Both the position numbers and the translations under genes were made by a program. The notes under the pieces are model-generated. The model was not told where the DNA came from, did not search any database, and was given only the letters and a program-made list of their open reading frames with translations. From NCBI RefSeq assembly GCF_001905345.1, contig NZ_LFBV01000002.1, forward strand, positions 434,001 to 498,000: a stretch of DNA of 64,000 nt. The letters run 5' to 3'. This document shows, in pieces, positions 61,254-64,000 of the stretch. The stretch is from Streptomyces uncialis. GTDB taxonomy: Bacteria > Actinomycetota > Actinomycetes > Streptomycetales > Streptomycetaceae. The first letter of the stretch is position 1, and the number at the start of each line of letters is the position of its first letter.

Positions 61254-63242
61254 TTGCCAGGTCCGTTCGTCCGCCGCTCCCCCGGCGCCCTGCCCGTCCG
61301 GTCCCGGGCGGGTGCGCTGCCCCGTGCCGTACGGTCCGCCGTCCCGGCGCTGCTGCTCCTGCCGCTGCTGGGGGCGGCGCCGCCCGGTGCGCGGGCCGCG
61401 GACCCGGCAGGGCGGCTCCAGGACGTGTTCACCTCGGCGGCGGCCGAGTACGGGGTGCCGCCGAGCGTGCTGCTCGGGGTGGCGTACCTCCAGTCGCGCT
61501 GGGACGGGCACGGCGGGGCGCCGAGCGTGACCGGCGGGTACGGGCCGATGCATCTGACGGACGCCCGGACCGCGCTGGAGCGCTCCGCGCGCCCGCACCA
61601 CGACGACCCGGCCGGGGACCCGAGGGGCGATCAGGCCCGGCCCGCCGCCGTACGCCCCGGCCCGGCCGACCTCGCGCCCGATCCCCGGCGGCTTCCGGAC
61701 CGGCTGACGACCCTGCCCCGGGCCGCCGCCCTGACCGGACTGGCCGCCGGGACGCTGCGCGGCGATCCGGCCGCGAACGTCCGGGGCGGGGCCGCGCTGC
61801 TCGCGGACGCCCAGCGACGGCTCGGCCGGCCCGCCGGTGGTGACCCGGCCGACTGGTACGGGGCGGTGGCGCGGTTCTCGGGTGCCACGGACCGGGCGGG
61901 GGCCTTCGCCTACGCCGACGAGGTGTTCACGGTGATCCGGCAGGGCGCGGCGCGGACCACCGACAGCGGCCAGCGGGTGACGCTCGCGGCCCGTGCCGTG
62001 CCGCGCCCCGAGGCCGGCGCGCGGACGCCGGACCCCTCGCGCGCCGAGTGCCCGCCGGACCTGTCCTGCACCTGGCTTCCCGCCCCGTACCAGGAACTGG
62101 GCGACGGCGACTACGGCAACCACGATCTCGCCGACCGGCCACGCGACCAGCGCGTGGACTTCATCGTCGTCCATGACACGGAGACGACCTGGGACCGGAC
62201 CCTGAAACTGGTGGCCGACCCCGCGTATGTTTCGTGGCACTACACGATCCGCTCCACGGACGGACAGATCGCCCAGCATGTGCGGACCAAGGACGTGGGC
62301 TGGCACGCGGGCAACTGGTACGTGAACGCGCGGTCGGTGGGGATCGAGCACGAGGGATTCCTCGCCGAGCCGGACGCCTGGTACACGGAGGCGATGTACC
62401 GGTCGTCCGCGCGGCTGGTGGCGTATCTGGCGCGCGAGTTCCAGGTCCCGCTGGACCGCGCGCACATCATCGGCCACGACAACGTGCCGGGTGCCACGGC
62501 CAAGAGCGTGCCCGGGATGCACACCGATCCTGGCCCGTTCTGGGACTGGCGTCACTACTTCGAGCTGCTGGGCGCGCCGTTCGAGGCGGCGCCGGACGCG
62601 AGCGGCGCGCTGGTGACGGTGCTCCCCGGCTATGACGCCAACCGGCCCGAGTTCCTGGGATGTTCGGAGCCGGGAGTGCCCTGTCCCGCGCACGGTTCGG
62701 GCGCGCTGCGGGTGCGCACGGAGCCCCGCGACGACGCGCCGCTCGTCCCGGACGCCGGGCTCCGGCCGGACGGCGGCGCCACGACGGCCGGGGTCAACGA
62801 CACCGGGGCGCGGCTGTCCACCGGGCAGCGGTACGCGGTGGCGGAGCGGAGCGGGGAGTGGACGGCGGTCTGGTACCTGGGCCGCAAGGGGTGGTTCAGG
62901 GATCCGGCGGAGCGAGGGGTGACGGTGCCTTCGCGGGGGGTCGTGGTGACACCGAAGCCGGGGCTCGTGGACGTCCCGGTGTACGGGCGGGCGTATCCGG
63001 AGGCCGCGGCGTATCCGTCGGAGGTGCCGGTCCAGCCGTTGTCGCCGCTGCCGTACCGGCTCGGGGCGGGCCAGCGGTATGTGTCGGGCGGCGAGGTGCG
63101 GGGCGAGTTCTTCCACGCGCCGTCGTTCGACACCGGGAAGCACCGGGTGGTGCGCGGTACGGAGGGCTACCACCTGATCCAGTTCGGGCACCGGGTGGCG
63201 TATGTGCGGACGGCGGACGTGGTGGTGCGGGAGGCCGACTGA
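61254..63242 (+). CDS. secreted N-acetylmuramoyl-L-alanine amidase (amidase_2)
   Basis: 662 aa. Signal peptide about 1-48 (AVPALLLLPLLGAAPPGARA, then AD). Residues about 55-240 resemble a lysozyme/transglycosylase-like helical domain (VPPSVLLGVAYLQSRWDGHG, YGPMHLTD). The zinc amidase follows at about 300-440: DFIVVHDTETTWDRTL, YVSWHYTIRSTDGQIAQHV, VGWHAGNWYVN, SVGIEHEGFLAEP and IIGHDNVPGATAKSVPGMHTD-type sequence, with the usual His ligands. Two SH3-like repeats end it (LRVRTEPRDDAPLV, VPVYGRAYPEAAAYP). It cleaves the amide bond between MurNAc and the stem peptide in the cell wall. TTG start at 61254 with GGAGG six bases before. Confidence 0.88.
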   Translation: MPGPFVRRSPGALPVRSRAGALPRAVRSAVPALLLLPLLGAAPPGARAADPAGRLQDVFTSAAAEYGVPPSVLLGVAYLQSRWDGHGGAPSVTGGYGPMHLTDARTALERSARPHHDDPAGDPRGDQARPAAVRPGPADLAPDPRRLPDRLTTLPRAAALTGLAAGTLRGDPAANVRGGAALLADAQRRLGRPAGGDPADWYGAVARFSGATDRAGAFAYADEVFTVIRQGAARTTDSGQRVTLAARAVPRPEAGARTPDPSRAECPPDLSCTWLPAPYQELGDGDYGNHDLADRPRDQRVDFIVVHDTETTWDRTLKLVADPAYVSWHYTIRSTDGQIAQHVRTKDVGWHAGNWYVNARSVGIEHEGFLAEPDAWYTEAMYRSSARLVAYLAREFQVPLDRAHIIGHDNVPGATAKSVPGMHTDPGPFWDWRHYFELLGAPFEAAPDASGALVTVLPGYDANRPEFLGCSEPGVPCPAHGSGALRVRTEPRDDAPLVPDAGLRPDGGATTAGVNDTGARLSTGQRYAVAERSGEWTAVWYLGRKGWFRDPAERGVTVPSRGVVVTPKPGLVDVPVYGRAYPEAAAYPSEVPVQPLSPLPYRLGAGQRYVSGGEVRGEFFHAPSFDTGKHRVVRGTEGYHLIQFGHRVAYVRTADVVVREAD

Positions 63243-63313
63243 CCGGCGGAAACACCCCCGGGACGACGGGACCCCGCGGGGCCGGCTGCCGCGCGGGGTA
63301 GGGGGACGGTGGA

Positions 63314-63814
63314 TCAGCCCTGCTGGAAGAGTTCCGCGGGCAGGGGCTTCAGAAGGGCGTAGAGGTCGTCGGTGATGGGACGGTCCCAGGCGGCGATGGT
63401 GACGAGGACGCCGTCGCTGCGGTCGAACTGGACACAGGAGATCCGGCTCTCGGAGAGCTTGATCCGGCGCACGATGAGGAGGTTGTCGCCCTGCATCACC
63501 GGTACGTCCTCGGAGCCCGTGACGGTGACCTCCTCGTCGTTCTCCAGGGCGAGCAGGAGCTGGGCGACCTCGAAGGGGATCTGGCCGTCGGCGACCTCGC
63601 GGGCGGGGGAGCCCGTGGGGAGGTTGCCGATGATCATCGCGGGGCCGCGCCCGCCGAACAGGTCGTAGCGCAGGAACACACCCTGACAACTGCCGTCGGG
63701 GGCCGGCAGGAGTCCGGCGCCGAGGTTGCCGGGCCAGTCGCCCGGGTCCATGGCCAGAACGTCGAAGTCAGGGCCCGCAGGGGTCGCGGCGCCGCGTCGG
63801 CGGAGGAAGGACAT
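63314..63814 (-). CDS. conserved hypothetical protein
   Basis: 166 aa, soluble. Recognisable stretches: MSFLRRRGAATPAGPDFDVL, AMDPGDWPGNLGAGLLPAPD, GVFLRYDLFGGRGPAMIIGN and VMQGDNLLIVRRIKLSESRI. It recurs as a conserved single gene in Streptomyces, but I do not know its function. ATG at 63814. It follows a CGNR zinc-finger gene on the same strand, 64 bases away. Confidence 0.72.
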   Translation of the reverse strand: MSFLRRRGAATPAGPDFDVLAMDPGDWPGNLGAGLLPAPDGSCQGVFLRYDLFGGRGPAMIIGNLPTGSPAREVADGQIPFEVAQLLLALENDEEVTVTGSEDVPVMQGDNLLIVRRIKLSESRISCVQFDRSDGVLVTIAAWDRPITDDLYALLKPLPAELFQQG

Positions 63815-63878
63815 GCGGCCATGGTACGTCGTGGAGCGGGCCGGAATCCGCCGTGCGGGCGGATGTCCGCGAAGGCGC

Positions 63879-64000
63879 TCAGCCCGCCGCCCGGTGGCGT
63901 TCGTGATGGCGGGCGACCCGGGCCCGGTTGCCGCAGGAGGGCTTGCACCATTCCTGGCGCGGATGGTCCTTGAGGAAGTAGCGGACGCAGCGGGGGGCGT
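63879..64000 (-). CDS. CGNR zinc-finger protein, C-terminal fragment (runs off the window)
   Basis: Only the last 39 codons are inside the window. They read APRCVRYFLKDHPRQEWCKP, then SCGNRARVARHHERHRAAG. The WCKPSCGNRARVARHHER segment is the CGNR zinc finger of ABATE-domain regulators, with a further Cys upstream (RC) completing the likely zinc ligands. The N-terminal ABATE domain must lie beyond 64000. Confidence 0.85.
   Translation of the reverse strand, partial: APRCVRYFLKDHPRQEWCKPSCGNRARVARHHERHRAAG

Overview
The window looks like a chromosomal segment of a Streptomyces or close relative. GC content is very high throughout, third codon positions are almost all G or C, and many starts are GTG or TTG. 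It carries family hallmarks: an SsgA-like protein, an NsdA-type regulator, DUF6479, DUF5709 and DUF4032 proteins, an SPW-repeat protein, a SpoIIE-type PP2C phosphatase and a chitin-active AA10 oxygenase with a DasR-like operator. I see no rRNA, tRNA, CRISPR array, phage or transposase gene, and no PKS or NRPS genes.

Layout. 1-6.4 kb: a PHP-domain phosphoesterase, an Xi-class glutathione-transferase-like enzyme, a membrane protein, a two-domain VOC protein, a Cys-cluster/pentapeptide-repeat fusion and DUF6479. 6.6-11.0 kb: a regulator that fuses a VOC domain to the TPR/LuxR part of a LAL regulator with no ATPase, divergent from two translationally coupled methyltransferases, one of them EgtD-like. 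The regulator and the first methyltransferase carry the only two TTA codons I found in the window's genes, so this unit is probably bldA-dependent. 11-13.6 kb: an exported anchored protein and an FAD oxidoreductase. 13.7-19.2 kb: an apparently eroding aromatic meta-cleavage locus. It holds an SDR, DoxX, a flavin-monooxygenase remnant, an extradiol dioxygenase lacking a proper start, a CoA-transferase remnant, an FAH-family hydrolase and a GntR regulator, with an anti-sigma-type ATPase in the middle. One operator-like sequence occurs at both ends. 20-24 kb: two ABC-F proteins, the first behind a nine-codon leader peptide and a hairpin. 24-31.7 kb: an OsmC protein, an ABC exporter, phosphoketolase and the AA10 oxygenase.

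32-44 kb: a D-2-hydroxyacid dehydrogenase, two regulator-VOC operons (ArsR and AraC types), a methyltransferase containing a hexanucleotide repeat, a pair of membrane-anchored eight-cysteine paralogues, an SPW protein, a peroxiredoxin, a VanZ-like protein and a NarL-type two-component pair. 44-53 kb: a KhtT/KhtU-like cation/proton antiporter, a secreted sphingomyelinase-like enzyme, DUF4032, DinB and DUF5709 proteins, a divergent MFS/MerR pair and a slipin. 53-64 kb: a cytochrome P450 with an unusual I-helix, the SsgA-like protein, a PAS-PP2C phosphatase, an NsdA-like regulator, an APH-fold kinase, a secreted amidase, a conserved hypothetical protein and the C-terminal end of a CGNR zinc-finger protein.

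The most unusual non-coding signal is a family of G/C-rich repeats at three intergenic sites (about 5.7-6.0, 31.8-32.4 and 54.8-55.8 kb). At the last two, related elements of 211 and 249 bp are each bounded by the same perfect 26-bp terminal inverted repeats and sit inside mosaics of further direct and inverted copies. All calls were made by reading the sequence; no database search was run.
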